Source of the DNA: an uncultured Burkholderiales bacterium
Lineage (GTDB): Bacteria; Pseudomonadota; Gammaproteobacteria; Burkholderiales; Eutrophovitaceae
Direction of reading: 5' to 3'
Assembly (NCBI GenBank): GCA_951812315.1
Contig: CATOSA010000040.1
Span: 43,082-107,081, forward strand
Length of the DNA: 64,000 nucleotides
The notes below the pieces were generated by a model. The model was not told the origin of the DNA. It was given only the letters and a program-made list of their open reading frames with translations, and searched no databases. Positions 1 to 10,236 of the stretch are shown here, piece after piece (the stretch's first letter is position 1; every line of letters begins with the position of its first letter). Position numbers and translations under genes: made by a program.

Positions 1-1053
1 CGCTATCCCCTGCCCAAGGAATACGGAGGACAGGACGGTACCAACCTGGGGATGGCGATCATCAGGGAGCACCTTGCGTGCAAAGGTCTCGGGCTGTTCA
101 ATGATCTGCAGACCGAGCACTCAATTGTTGGCAACAACGTCGGCCTGTTGCTCATGCTCGAATACGGTAACGAGCAGCAGCGTAACGACTGGGTTCCGCA
201 CTTGCTCGACGGCACCCGCAATTTCGCGTTCGGCATTACCGAGCCGGCGCACGGCTCGGATGCGACCCACATGGAGACAACAGCAGTGCGCGAGGGCCCG
301 GGTTGGCGCATCAACGGCGAGAAAACATGGAATACCGGAATTCATACGGCGCCTTACGACATGGTCATGGCGCGCACTGCGGGCAATGCCGGTGACGGCA
401 ATGGCATCACTGCTTTCCTGGTACCTACCGACGCGGACGGCTTCAAGGTGGAGGAGATGCTGTGGACTTTCAACATGCCGACTGACCACGGTCGCGTCTC
501 GCTCACCGACGTCTTCGTCCCGGACGAAGCGATATTCGGCGAAGAAGGACATGGCCTGCAAATCGTGCAGCACTTCTTCAACGAGAATCGCATTCGCCAG
601 GCCGCTTCGAGCCTCGGTGCTGCCCAGTTCTGCATCAATGAGTCTGTGGCGTACGCCAAAGTGCGCAAACCTTTCGGAAAGCCGCTGTCAACCAACCAGG
701 CCATTCAGTTCCCTTTGGTGGAGTTGCAGACCCAATGCGAAATGGTGCGCGCCCTTGTACAGAAAACAGCCTGGATGATGGACAAGTACGGCGCATTCTC
801 GGTGTCGGACAAGGTTTCAATGTGCAACTACTGGTCAAACCGGCTGTGCTGCGAAGCAGCCGACCGGGCCATGCAGGTGCACGGCGGCCTTGGTTACTCG
901 CGGCACAAACCGTTCGAACACATATACCGCCACCATCGCCGCTACCGCATCACCGAAGGTGCAGAGGAGATTCAGATGCGACGAATTGCCGGCTACATGT
1001 TTGGCTTCATGTCCCAGCGCGCACCCAAGGGTGTCCGCGAACAGGCACGGTAG
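1..1053 (+). CDS. acyl-CoA dehydrogenase family protein (5' partial, frame open to window start)
   Basis: Frame open from base 1 (RYPLPKEYGGQDGTNLGM...); ACAD motifs FGITEPAHGSDATHMETTA, MQVHGGLGYSRHKPFEHIYRHHRRYRITEGAEEIQ. Confidence 0.93.
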   Translation, partial: RYPLPKEYGGQDGTNLGMAIIREHLACKGLGLFNDLQTEHSIVGNNVGLLLMLEYGNEQQRNDWVPHLLDGTRNFAFGITEPAHGSDATHMETTAVREGPGWRINGEKTWNTGIHTAPYDMVMARTAGNAGDGNGITAFLVPTDADGFKVEEMLWTFNMPTDHGRVSLTDVFVPDEAIFGEEGHGLQIVQHFFNENRIRQAASSLGAAQFCINESVAYAKVRKPFGKPLSTNQAIQFPLVELQTQCEMVRALVQKTAWMMDKYGAFSVSDKVSMCNYWSNRLCCEAADRAMQVHGGLGYSRHKPFEHIYRHHRRYRITEGAEEIQMRRIAGYMFGFMSQRAPKGVREQAR

Positions 1054-1074
1054 CGAAGAACAGACGGCCTGCTA

Positions 1075-2496
1075 ATGACCGATAGCCACGCCCCGGTTGA
1101 AGCGTCCTTGCGCGACACACTCGCGCGGACGGTCGACGGCTTCAGGGAACTTGTGTCATGCGAACGACTCTCCGGTGGTGCCAGTCAGGAAACCTATCGC
1201 ATCGTCGTCGCTACCGCCAATGGGGAGCAGCGACTGGCCATGCGGCGGACGCCGGGTGGATTGCCAGCAGCGGAGGGTGTATCTCACCGCGCCGGTATTC
1301 GCACAGAGGCACTTTTGATGCAGTGTGCCCGCGAAGCAGGCGTGCCTGAACCGCAGGTGCTACACGTGCTGGAGCCCTCCGACGGCCTGGGCGAGGGATT
1401 TCTCATGGAGTGGATCGACGGTGAAACTCTCGGGGCACGTGTTGTCCGTTCCGAAGCGTTGAGCGAGGTGCGCCCCCTCCTCGCCCGGCAATGCGGTGAG
1501 ATTCTGGCGCGCATCCATGCAATTGATGTCGAGACCACCGGACTCGCAGAGCAATTGCACACGCAGGATCCACGCGCCTTTGTAGACACAACCTGGGAAG
1601 CCTATCGCTGGCTGGACACGCCACAACCGATGATCGACTTCACCGCCCGCTGGCTTCTGGATCACCTTCCCTCCGCACCGCGACGGACACTTGTACATAA
1701 CGACTTTCGAAACGGAAATCTCATGATATCGGGACAAGGCGTAATGGCCGTCCTCGACTGGGAAATTGCACACATCGGCGACCCGATGCGCGACCTTGGC
1801 TGGATTTGCACGAACTCCTGGCGATTCGGCCGGCGTGACCTCGAAGTTGGCGGTTTCGGACATATCGAGGATTTATGTGCCGGATACGAATCCGTATCGG
1901 GCACCACGGTTGATCGCGATCACGTCAGGTTCTGGGAAGTGTTCGGTTCATTCTGGTGGGCAGTGGGATGCCTGGAAATGGCCAATCATTTTCGCACCGG
2001 ACCTGACCGAAGCATTGAGCGCGCGGCAATCGGCCGCCGAACTTCGGAGTGCCAGGCTGACTGTGTGAACCTGCTCATTCCAGGCCCGGTCGAGCGGATC
2101 ATTCCCGAATCGTTCAACTCCACACTGGACATGCCGCGAATTGACGAGTTGGCCCAGGGCGTTCGTGATCTGCTACGCGAAGACATCATGCCCGCGAGCG
2201 AGGGCCGGCTTCAATTCCTCAGTCGTGTTGCAGCCAACGCGCTCGACATCATCCAGCGCGAACTTGCAATCGGACCGGAACACCGCCGCCGCGAACATCA
2301 GCGTCTGCGCGCGCTGCTGGGAAAAGACGATGAACTCGAACCGCTTCGCTGGCAACTCGTAAAAGCGCTGCGCGACACAACCAATTCGCTCGACAGCGCG
2401 GACCTGACCGAACACTTACGCGCGACCGTCGTCAACCAGATCGCCATCGACCAGCCACGTTACTCTGGATTTAGGGCCGCGGTTGGAGAGGATTGA
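1075..2496 (+). CDS. APH-like phosphotransferase family protein (ACAD10/11-type kinase domain) with C-terminal extension
   Basis: LVHNDFRNGNLMI and VLDWEIAHIGDPMRDLGW kinase motifs; directly downstream of the acyl-CoA dehydrogenase. Confidence 0.88.
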   Translation: MTDSHAPVEASLRDTLARTVDGFRELVSCERLSGGASQETYRIVVATANGEQRLAMRRTPGGLPAAEGVSHRAGIRTEALLMQCAREAGVPEPQVLHVLEPSDGLGEGFLMEWIDGETLGARVVRSEALSEVRPLLARQCGEILARIHAIDVETTGLAEQLHTQDPRAFVDTTWEAYRWLDTPQPMIDFTARWLLDHLPSAPRRTLVHNDFRNGNLMISGQGVMAVLDWEIAHIGDPMRDLGWICTNSWRFGRRDLEVGGFGHIEDLCAGYESVSGTTVDRDHVRFWEVFGSFWWAVGCLEMANHFRTGPDRSIERAAIGRRTSECQADCVNLLIPGPVERIIPESFNSTLDMPRIDELAQGVRDLLREDIMPASEGRLQFLSRVAANALDIIQRELAIGPEHRRREHQRLRALLGKDDELEPLRWQLVKALRDTTNSLDSADLTEHLRATVVNQIAIDQPRYSGFRAAVGED

Positions 2497-2552
2497 AAGA
2501 CGCCGTGTCAAAGCACGATCGTCAGCTGACTGATCTCTGCATCTGATCCAGT

Positions 2553-2606
2553 GTAGATACTGTTATTCACGTCAAGCCATGCAATGACGTGAATAACAGT
2601 ATCTAC
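2553..2606. repeat. perfect 22-bp inverted repeat, 10-nt loop
   Basis: GTAGATACTGTTATTCACGTCA (2553-2574) / TGACGTGAATAACAGTATCTAC (2585-2606). Confidence 0.95.
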
Positions 2607-2710
2607 GAAGAGCATACATCTCGCATCCGGCCGTGGCATTTGATCCGGTGTAAGTCGGCTTGGCGCAGCTTGAGCCGACGATTTTTCAGTCGCCCGATTT
2701 TCAGGAAAGT

Positions 2711-2884
2711 TCGAAGCCTTCGTAGCCGCCGTGAACGACTTCTTCGCATTTCTCGACATACATCGGGAATCCACCGATGTATGGCATGAACACGCGAAAT
2801 GTCGAGATTGATATTGTTCGCCTCGAAAGTCTCGACACAATGCCCGAGCTCAAGTCTTTCCAACCACTGTCGGATGCTTGTCAC
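2711..2884 (-). pseudogene. chimeric remnant: SAM-domain N-terminus joined to the last ~30 codons of a BVMO
   Basis: MTSIRQWLERLELGHCVETFEANNINLDI resembles the SAM start at 28286; shifted frame reads RVFMPYIGGFPMYVEKCEEVVHGGYEGFELS*, near-identical to the end of the 7971-9629 BVMO. Confidence 0.75.
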
Positions 2885-2990
2885 TCAAGTGACCTCAAAT
2901 CATTAAACGGCTCGTTTACATTCTCCGAGTAAGTGCCGCCATTCTTGGTACACCACCAGCCAGCGCGGGGCAAGCCTACAACTTGTGCTA

Positions 2991-4295
2991 TTAGTCGCAC
3001 TTTGCTCCTGGAAAACTCGCGGCAATCCAGTCCTTGGACTTCCAACCAGCCGGCGGATTCACGCATTCCGCACCATAATGAACGATATCGTCGAGAACGA
3101 CCCGCCCTTTGGCTTTGTCAAATCTGGATACGCCGACCGCTGTCCTGCTGATCGCTTGATGGCCATTCCCGAGCACCATTTTCGTGATCCCGCTGGGCCC
3201 CTCCCATTCGAGATATTCAAAGGCATCGATCACTTGTTCTATCGTGGGGGATCCCCCGCTAGTGGTGCTGGCCTTGTCGAACGCCGACTTTACCGCGAGT
3301 AGCGCCTCAGCGTATTGGCCGGAGATGGGATCATCCGCCATGCCATAGCGAGCCGTGTAAGTCTCGGTAAACCAATTTGCGATCCTGGTATCTGGTGCGA
3401 ACAAACCGTGTGGTCCGAGTTCGCTGATCAATGTGCCGTCGGGAAGACTACTACCAATTACCGAGAGGATGTGCAGGCCGGAGTTGAATGCGATTTGCGA
3501 TCGCTTGAACAACCCGCGCGCTGCGGCTTGCTTTATACAAGCCACCTCGTCACCTCCCCAGAGGCTCGAATGGATGATATCCGGGTGTGCGAGCGTCATC
3601 GCAGATATTTCGGCGCCATACTTTCCGGCGAACAGTCTTGGCCATTGCTGGTCAACGACCTGGATACCCGGTAGCAAGACACGTAACGAGCCAATGAATG
3701 CGCTGGTCGTATCGTAGCCCCAGGCGTAGCCAGGGCCGATGCTGGCTACTGTCTTGATGTGTGGAAAGCGAGACGCCACATAGCGCGCAAGACCAATATT
3801 GTGCGGCTGCGGCAGGGCTATCGTCTGAAACACGTATCGATAATTCTGTTCTTCGAGCAGCGAATTGGCACAGGTGGCGAACACGGTCAATATCTTCAGC
3901 TTTTCCGCCATCGGACCAATCGCCGCGCAGTCGCCGCTGGAAATGTAGCCGACCACGATATCCACATCGCGCTGCCGGACGAGGTTGACAAATTCCGTCG
4001 TCTGCCTGGTTGGACCTCCGGCTTCGTCGACATATATGACCTCGACAGCACGCCCGCCGAGGCCGGCGGACTTGAACGGCGGCGGTAGCGTTCCATCGTT
4101 GATGGCTTCAACGATTAACTGGGTGCCGTTGCGTATCGGAAGTCCCACCGACCCAGCGCCGCCGAGAAAAGCCACGATGCCAATTCGAATCGGGCCCGAT
4201 GAGTCCTTGGCATTCGCAGAGCCAATGGCAGATGACAACAGAAGCATCCCGCAGAGCAGGAGCCCACTCGATATTCTGATTGATCCGTATGACAT
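2991..4295 (-). CDS. ABC transporter substrate-binding protein (branched-chain amino acid / Peripla_BP_6 type)
   Basis: Signal peptide, then PIRIGIVAFLGGAGSVGLPIRNGTQLIVEAIND...; no permease/ATPase genes adjacent. Confidence 0.8.
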   Translation of the reverse strand: MSYGSIRISSGLLLCGMLLLSSAIGSANAKDSSGPIRIGIVAFLGGAGSVGLPIRNGTQLIVEAINDGTLPPPFKSAGLGGRAVEVIYVDEAGGPTRQTTEFVNLVRQRDVDIVVGYISSGDCAAIGPMAEKLKILTVFATCANSLLEEQNYRYVFQTIALPQPHNIGLARYVASRFPHIKTVASIGPGYAWGYDTTSAFIGSLRVLLPGIQVVDQQWPRLFAGKYGAEISAMTLAHPDIIHSSLWGGDEVACIKQAAARGLFKRSQIAFNSGLHILSVIGSSLPDGTLISELGPHGLFAPDTRIANWFTETYTARYGMADDPISGQYAEALLAVKSAFDKASTTSGGSPTIEQVIDAFEYLEWEGPSGITKMVLGNGHQAISRTAVGVSRFDKAKGRVVLDDIVHYGAECVNPPAGWKSKDWIAASFPGAKCD

Positions 4296-4318
4296 GCTTG
4301 GTTTACCTCCGAGGATTC

Positions 4319-7300
4319 TCAGTGTGCCGCATCTAACAGCGCCTTCGCCTCTTGCAGATCGGGCGTTTCGAAGCCCTCGGTAAACCAGTCGTAAACGGGT
4401 CTAAGGAGATCGTGGGCCTTTCGAGATTTTCCTTGCGTTTGCCACAGGCGCGCGAGCGTGGTGGCCGCTCGAAGTTCGATCATCTTCCCCCCTTGACTTT
4501 GTGCGCAGTCAAGACAACGGTGCAGTTCCGCTTCGGCTTCCTCGGTGTCCGGATCAGGATATTCGAGCAGTGCGCGCGCCATCATCAATCGAGTTGGAGA
4601 CAAGAATCCAAATTCGCCGTACTGCTTGATGAGGTCCAAGTGCTGCCGCATCGTCTCGTAACCTTCTTTGGGGCGGCCGGCCAGGAGCATGGCCTCGGCC
4701 CAGTATATGCCTAGCATGGGGCGTGAATGGAGAGTACCCGAGCGTTCCAGCGCATCCATGGCGCGCTCGATCTCCATTGCGCCAGCACTCGCTCGGCCTT
4801 CATATGCCGCTGCAAGTCCCTGCGAGGCGCGCGCCCAGTCCGCATAGTATGGAAAGCCCTGCTCCTCGCAAATAGCGATGCATTCACTCGCAAATGCGGA
4901 CGCCGTCGTTGTTTCCCCGCGTTCAATTGCCACACTGGATGCAAGACAAAGCGCCATGCCAACGCTGAATGGATGCTTGACCTCCCTGGCAATCGCAATT
5001 CCAAGCTCCGCCATCTTACGGGATGAGTCGAAGTAGCCCAGAAAATTTTCGGCCATTGCCGCAAGTGAGGCGGCAAGCACAGCGTAATCCTGGCCTGCGA
5101 GAGATGTCAATTCGCCATGTTTTACTGGGTAGTTGTCGAGAACTTGTCGTATTAATGGCCGGCCCTGTAGAGGTGTGCCGATCCACAACTGAATAGTCGC
5201 GATTTCCGAGCGCGCAGCATAGGCCATGAGTTCGTCGCCTACGCGATCGGCGCGATCGAGCAAGTTCTGAAAATACTTCACCGAAAGTGGGAAATCCGCC
5301 CGCATCCAGTGGAAGATTCCTACACCCAATAGAACCGGCAAGGCCACCTGGTCGTCGTCGATCGCCGGCAGCAGCGCTTCGCATCTGCTATAGCTGGCCC
5401 CCGCCTCGTATGAGGCGTAGCCACGAATTGCGACATAGTTGAATGCCGGACAGGTGTGCAGGGAGATTTCTAGCACAGCTCTGTCGCTCGGTGACTTCAG
5501 TCCATCGAGAAGTGACAGGCCGGCCTTCGCGTGCGCGATGCTTTCTGAATAATGCGTGGCCGCGAGCGCCTTTTGCCCCGCTTCGAGCCACTTTGGCACA
5601 GCCATCTCCGCCTTGGTGTAATGCGAGGCCAGCAACGCGGGCTCGGTGCCCTGCATCTTCGACAGGTTCTGCGCGATCGCGAAATGCAGTTCGCGGCGCC
5701 GCCGTCGCAACAGCGACTCGTAGGCCGCGTCTTGTACCAGCGCGTGTTTGAAGGTGTAGATGGCATCGGGCGGTGTGCCGACGGCGAAGATCAACTCGCT
5801 CATGACCAACTGCTCAAGAGCGTCGTTGAGGACGCTATCGGTCATCGGCGAAACAGTTGCCAACAGGGCGTGCGAGAATTCGCGACCTATGCACGCGCCG
5901 ATCTGCGCCACCTCGCGCACCGGCGCAAGACGATCCAAACGCGCCATGAGCGAGTCGTGCAGCGTCGAGGGGATAGCGAGGTCGGTCAATGGCCCGGTCA
6001 GCGCATACGTCCCGTTTGTCTTGGTAATCAAACCGCTCTCGATCACGGTCTTGGTCAGCTCCTCGACAAACAATGGCACCCCGTCGGTCTTCGCCACGAT
6101 TTGACCCAGCACCTCCTCCGGCAGCGGCACCCCGCCGGTGACCCGCTCGACCATGGCCGCGGCCTGGCGGCGCCCAAGCCGCGTCAGGGTCAATGGCACG
6201 ATGTGGTCGAACCCGGTCCAGGGCGGGCGGTACTCAGGCCGATAGGTCACCACCAGCAGGACACGATGTCGCGCGGTAGCGGCCACCATGAGATCGAGCA
6301 CCCCTTGCGAGGTTGGGTCGATCCAGTGCACGTCTTCGAAGAGGATCAACACCGGCAGTTCCCCGGCCGCTGCCATCGCCAGATCGCTCAGTGCCGCCAG
6401 CGTCTGTTCTTTCTGTTTCTGGGCGCTCAGATTAAGCGCGGGATAGCGCGATCCGGTATCCAGCGAGAGCACCGGGGCCAGTAGCGGCATCACCACCGCG
6501 GCTTGCTTGCCAGAGGCGGCAACGACAGACTCAAGCTTGTCGCACTTCGCTTCTGGCGTGTCGTCCCGATCCAACGCCGCCATGCGTTCAAGCTGCTCAG
6601 TGAACGGATGCAGCGGCGCGTTGGTGTGATAGGGCGAACACTGGTAGCGCGCAGCTTGTCGTGGCGTGTCGGCAAGCCGCGACTGCAACTCATGCAGAAT
6701 GCGGCTCTTGCCAATCCCCGGTTCGCCACAGATCGCGACCACATGGCCCTCACCATCACAGGCCTGCACCCAGCGACGCAGCACCATGCCGACCTCTTCC
6801 TCGCGGCCAACGTGCGGTGTCAGGTGAAAGCCGTGCGCGGCCTCGAAGCGGTCCAGGGTGCGAGCTAGTCCCTTAATGCGCCAAATACGTACCGGCTCGA
6901 CGATGCCCTTCAAAGTCTGCTTGCCGAGGTCCCCGTATTCGAATGCCCCACCCGTCAACCGATGAGTCGAATCGGCGATCACTATCTCGTCCGGGCCGGC
7001 CGCCGCCTGAACACGTGCTGCGAGGTTCGGCGTCTCACCGACCGCGAGTTTCGGCACCGAGGCGTCGCCCGCACCCGTCTCACCGACCACCACCGCACCG
7101 GTGGCAACGCCGACACGCACTTGCAGCGGCTCAGGCGACTGCACCTGTTTAACCTCCTCGATCACTTCCAGCCCGGCGCGCACCGCCCGCTCGGCGTCAT
7201 CCTCGTGGGCCGTCGGCCAACCGAAATAAACCATTAGTCCGTCGCCCAGATATTGCGCGACATGACCGGCGTACTTTTCGATTACTTGACCGCAGGTCTT

Positions 7301-7651
7301 CTGATATTCGCGCATCAACTCTCGCAGTGTTTCAGGATCGAGCTTCTGCGATAACTCGGTGGAGCCCACCATGTCGCAGAACATCACAGTGAGTTGACGG
7401 CGCTCTCCTTCAAGGGCGGACTTCGACGTGGGAATATTCTCAGCATGGTGTTCCGGGGTGTGGGAGTCAGGAGACGTAAGCACGGTCTTTGCAGTGCCCG
7501 CTCCAAGCTTAGTGCCACACTCGCCGCAGAACTTTTGTTCAGGAGAATTGGCCGCACCGCAAGAAGCGCACACTGCGGCCAGACGCGCACCGCACTCGCC
7601 GCAGAACTTCAGGGCAGAGGCATTTCTATGCTGACACCGGGAGCACTTCAT
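4319..7651 (-). CDS. class III adenylate/guanylate cyclase with N-terminal double zinc ribbon, AAA/STAND ATPase and TPR region
   Basis: CxxC ribbons (MKCSRCQ..FCGECGARL), RRQLTVMFCDMVGSTELS, YLGDGLMVYFG, GEPGIGKSR Walker A, long TPR-like C-terminus. Confidence 0.93.
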   Translation of the reverse strand: MKCSRCQHRNASALKFCGECGARLAAVCASCGAANSPEQKFCGECGTKLGAGTAKTVLTSPDSHTPEHHAENIPTSKSALEGERRQLTVMFCDMVGSTELSQKLDPETLRELMREYQKTCGQVIEKYAGHVAQYLGDGLMVYFGWPTAHEDDAERAVRAGLEVIEEVKQVQSPEPLQVRVGVATGAVVVGETGAGDASVPKLAVGETPNLAARVQAAAGPDEIVIADSTHRLTGGAFEYGDLGKQTLKGIVEPVRIWRIKGLARTLDRFEAAHGFHLTPHVGREEEVGMVLRRWVQACDGEGHVVAICGEPGIGKSRILHELQSRLADTPRQAARYQCSPYHTNAPLHPFTEQLERMAALDRDDTPEAKCDKLESVVAASGKQAAVVMPLLAPVLSLDTGSRYPALNLSAQKQKEQTLAALSDLAMAAAGELPVLILFEDVHWIDPTSQGVLDLMVAATARHRVLLVVTYRPEYRPPWTGFDHIVPLTLTRLGRRQAAAMVERVTGGVPLPEEVLGQIVAKTDGVPLFVEELTKTVIESGLITKTNGTYALTGPLTDLAIPSTLHDSLMARLDRLAPVREVAQIGACIGREFSHALLATVSPMTDSVLNDALEQLVMSELIFAVGTPPDAIYTFKHALVQDAAYESLLRRRRRELHFAIAQNLSKMQGTEPALLASHYTKAEMAVPKWLEAGQKALAATHYSESIAHAKAGLSLLDGLKSPSDRAVLEISLHTCPAFNYVAIRGYASYEAGASYSRCEALLPAIDDDQVALPVLLGVGIFHWMRADFPLSVKYFQNLLDRADRVGDELMAYAARSEIATIQLWIGTPLQGRPLIRQVLDNYPVKHGELTSLAGQDYAVLAASLAAMAENFLGYFDSSRKMAELGIAIAREVKHPFSVGMALCLASSVAIERGETTTASAFASECIAICEEQGFPYYADWARASQGLAAAYEGRASAGAMEIERAMDALERSGTLHSRPMLGIYWAEAMLLAGRPKEGYETMRQHLDLIKQYGEFGFLSPTRLMMARALLEYPDPDTEEAEAELHRCLDCAQSQGGKMIELRAATTLARLWQTQGKSRKAHDLLRPVYDWFTEGFETPDLQEAKALLDAAH

Positions 7652-7970
7652 GACGGTGCGATATGGATGCGCAGGAGATGAATCAGCATATACGGATTGT
7701 AACGACTATGCATTTCCCCCGAAAATGGACTTCGATCCGGATTCGCCGGATCTTAAAAAGCCAAGATTGCCAAGGGCAAGGCCGCGTCGCAATGGCCGCA
7801 ATGAAGAAGACACTCGACCGTCCGCCCCTGCGCAATTGGCGCAGTCAGCGACACTCAATCTAGAATATGTTGAACGACCGCTTTTCCAGTTCAGTTTCGA
7901 TCACATCTGACACTGTAGGTCAGGCAAAATCTGAGCGATCATAGCTAATCCGACCTCAGGCTGAGCAATT

Positions 7971-9629
7971 TCAGGAGAGATCGAAGCCTTCGTAGCCGCC
8001 GCGAACGACTTCTTCGCATTTCTCAATGTACATCGGAAATCCACCGATGTATGGCATGAACACGCGCGGCTTGCCGGGAATGTTGGCACCGACGTACCAG
8101 GAACTGCAGGTCGAGCGCAGGTTGCCACCGGCCACTTCGGTGACATGCTCCACCCACGCGTTCTCTGCGTCGAGTGTCGCTTCAATGCGGCGCCGACCTT
8201 GATTACGCATGTACTCGATGCAATCGGAAATCCACTCGACGTGTTGCTCAATCGATGGAAGCATGTTGGTGAGTACTGACGGGCTGCCAGGGCTGGTGAT
8301 CGTGAACAGATTCGGGAAACCGGCCATCGTCAGGCCGAGATAGGTGCGCGGGCCTTCCTGCCATTTTTCCGAAAGTGCGTTGCCTTCGCCATTGCGAAAG
8401 TCAATACTGTTCAACGCGCTGGTCATCGCGTCGAAGCCCGTCGCGAGCACAATCGCGTCTACTTCGTATTTTTCACCTTTAACACGAATACCTTTGGGTG
8501 TGATCGTTTCAATCGGTTCGTTGCTGACATCGACCAATGTTACGTTGGGGCGGTTGTAGGTTGCGTAATAACCCGTGTCCACGCACAGTCGCTTGCAGCC
8601 GATAACGTTATGGGGGCTCAGTAGCTCCGCAATGGCCGGATCGTGAACGATCTCGCGTATCTTGCTGCGCACGAATTCGGCGGCAGTTTCGTTGGAATCG
8701 GCGTTGAACAACAGGTCGTTAAATGCGCCCATGAATGAAACACCGCCGTGTGCCCAGCGCGCTTCATATTCTTCCTGCCGGCGTCGCTCGTCTACACCTG
8801 CGGCCGACTCATCGTTGAAGTTGAAATTAATACCGGCAAACGTCTGTTTCGCCGTCTGGCGGAAATTCGGGTAATCGCGCTTTATCGCCTCACGTTGATG
8901 CGGATCCAGCGGTGCATTGCGGGCGGGAATTGTGTAGTTCGGCGTACGCTGGTACACGAACAAATGGCTTGCCTGCTCCGCAATAACGGGGATAGCCTGA
9001 ATTGCAGAAGAACCCGTGCCGATGACACCAACACGCTGACCGGTGAAATCCACGCCTTCAGGCGGCCAGTGCCCGGTGTGATACACGGCACCGGTAAACG
9101 AATCGAGACCTTCAAATGTCGGCTTGTTGGCTGACGACAGACAACCCATCGCCGTTACACAGAATGCCGCGGTCACGCGTTCACCCGCTTGCGTAGTCAG
9201 CGTCCAGCGTGCGGTACTTTCGTCAAACGCAGCCTCGGTTACGCGCGCGTCAAAACGGATATCGCGCAACAAATCGTAGCGATCAGCGACATGATTTGCA
9301 TAGCGCAGAATTTCCGGTTGCGTCGCATATTTTTCACTCCAGTCCCACTCCTGCTGGAGTTCGTCTGAAAACTGATACGAGTACTGCATGCTCTCGACAT
9401 CGCAGCGCGCACCGGGATATCGGTTCCAGTACCAGGTACCGCCAACCCCGCTGCCCGCTTCAAGAACCACTACCGAAAAACCGGCCTGCCGCAAGCGATG
9501 CAGCATGTACATTCCCGCAAATCCGGCGCCAATTACGGCAACGTCAAATACGGCAGTTTCTGTGCTCTTTCGAGCGACTTCGTGTGCAAGAGTGTCAGGC
9601 ATGTCTAAGCGTTCCAGCGGGTTTTTCAA
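7971..9629 (-). CDS. FAD-dependent monooxygenase, Baeyer-Villiger type
   Basis: GAGFAGMY Rossmann, BVMO fingerprint FTGAVYHTGHWP, second Rossmann GVIGTGSSAIQ. Confidence 0.93.
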   Translation of the reverse strand: MKNPLERLDMPDTLAHEVARKSTETAVFDVAVIGAGFAGMYMLHRLRQAGFSVVVLEAGSGVGGTWYWNRYPGARCDVESMQYSYQFSDELQQEWDWSEKYATQPEILRYANHVADRYDLLRDIRFDARVTEAAFDESTARWTLTTQAGERVTAAFCVTAMGCLSSANKPTFEGLDSFTGAVYHTGHWPPEGVDFTGQRVGVIGTGSSAIQAIPVIAEQASHLFVYQRTPNYTIPARNAPLDPHQREAIKRDYPNFRQTAKQTFAGINFNFNDESAAGVDERRRQEEYEARWAHGGVSFMGAFNDLLFNADSNETAAEFVRSKIREIVHDPAIAELLSPHNVIGCKRLCVDTGYYATYNRPNVTLVDVSNEPIETITPKGIRVKGEKYEVDAIVLATGFDAMTSALNSIDFRNGEGNALSEKWQEGPRTYLGLTMAGFPNLFTITSPGSPSVLTNMLPSIEQHVEWISDCIEYMRNQGRRRIEATLDAENAWVEHVTEVAGGNLRSTCSSWYVGANIPGKPRVFMPYIGGFPMYIEKCEEVVRGGYEGFDLS

Positions 9630-9655
9630 GTCGGGACATCAAAGAAAGCGCGGGG

Positions 9656-10177
9656 TTATTCGTTTATTCGGCATCCTTTTGCAGGACTTGCACGGGATTG
9701 CCGGTTTCCCGCTCTTCGAGCGCGATCATTTCCTTTTGACATGAATTCCGCGGCGCAATAGCTGGTCACACTGCAGGACAATACGATCTGCACAGCCTCG
9801 CCATCCCATGAGTCCAGTTCCTGCCTGCGACTGATGCGTTCCGCTTCGCCGTAGGTGGCGACCAACGACCGGCGCAGCCGCTTCTTTTCGTCATTACCGA
9901 AAGTCTGGATGATTCCGGCACTGAACCGGTCCTTGTAAAACCGGTAGGCAATTTTTCGGTAACTGTTTCGGTCTGTTACATTTTTCTCGGAATCGCGGAC
10001 ATAAACCAGAACGTCATTGTCGGTACGAACAAGATTCAGACCGTCTGCATGATCAGCAAACGCAGCGCCCCATTCGATACCGCGAAAGTCTGCCGGTTCA
10101 TTCTTGAAAGCGTCGGCACCAACCGACTGGGCAATTATTGCCCCAAAAGCAATTGACAGTACGCAAAGATACTTCAT
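9656..10177 (-). CDS. hypothetical secreted protein
   Basis: Signal peptide MKYLCVLSIAFGAIIAQSVGADA; single ORF between neighbours. Confidence 0.55.
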   Translation of the reverse strand: MKYLCVLSIAFGAIIAQSVGADAFKNEPADFRGIEWGAAFADHADGLNLVRTDNDVLVYVRDSEKNVTDRNSYRKIAYRFYKDRFSAGIIQTFGNDEKKRLRRSLVATYGEAERISRRQELDSWDGEAVQIVLSCSVTSYCAAEFMSKGNDRARRAGNRQSRASPAKGCRINE

Positions 10178-10236
10178 CCGATTCTGGCTCCTCCCGGTTC
10201 CTATTCTACCGCGTTCAAAAACTACCCCGCTCGCGC

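Noticed and set aside
1360-1863. 167-aa minus-strand ORF
   Set aside because: Antisense shadow of the phosphotransferase gene.
5552-6484. 310-aa + strand ORF
   Set aside because: Antisense to the intact cyclase; His/Arg-rich composition of a GC-rich shadow frame, no motif.
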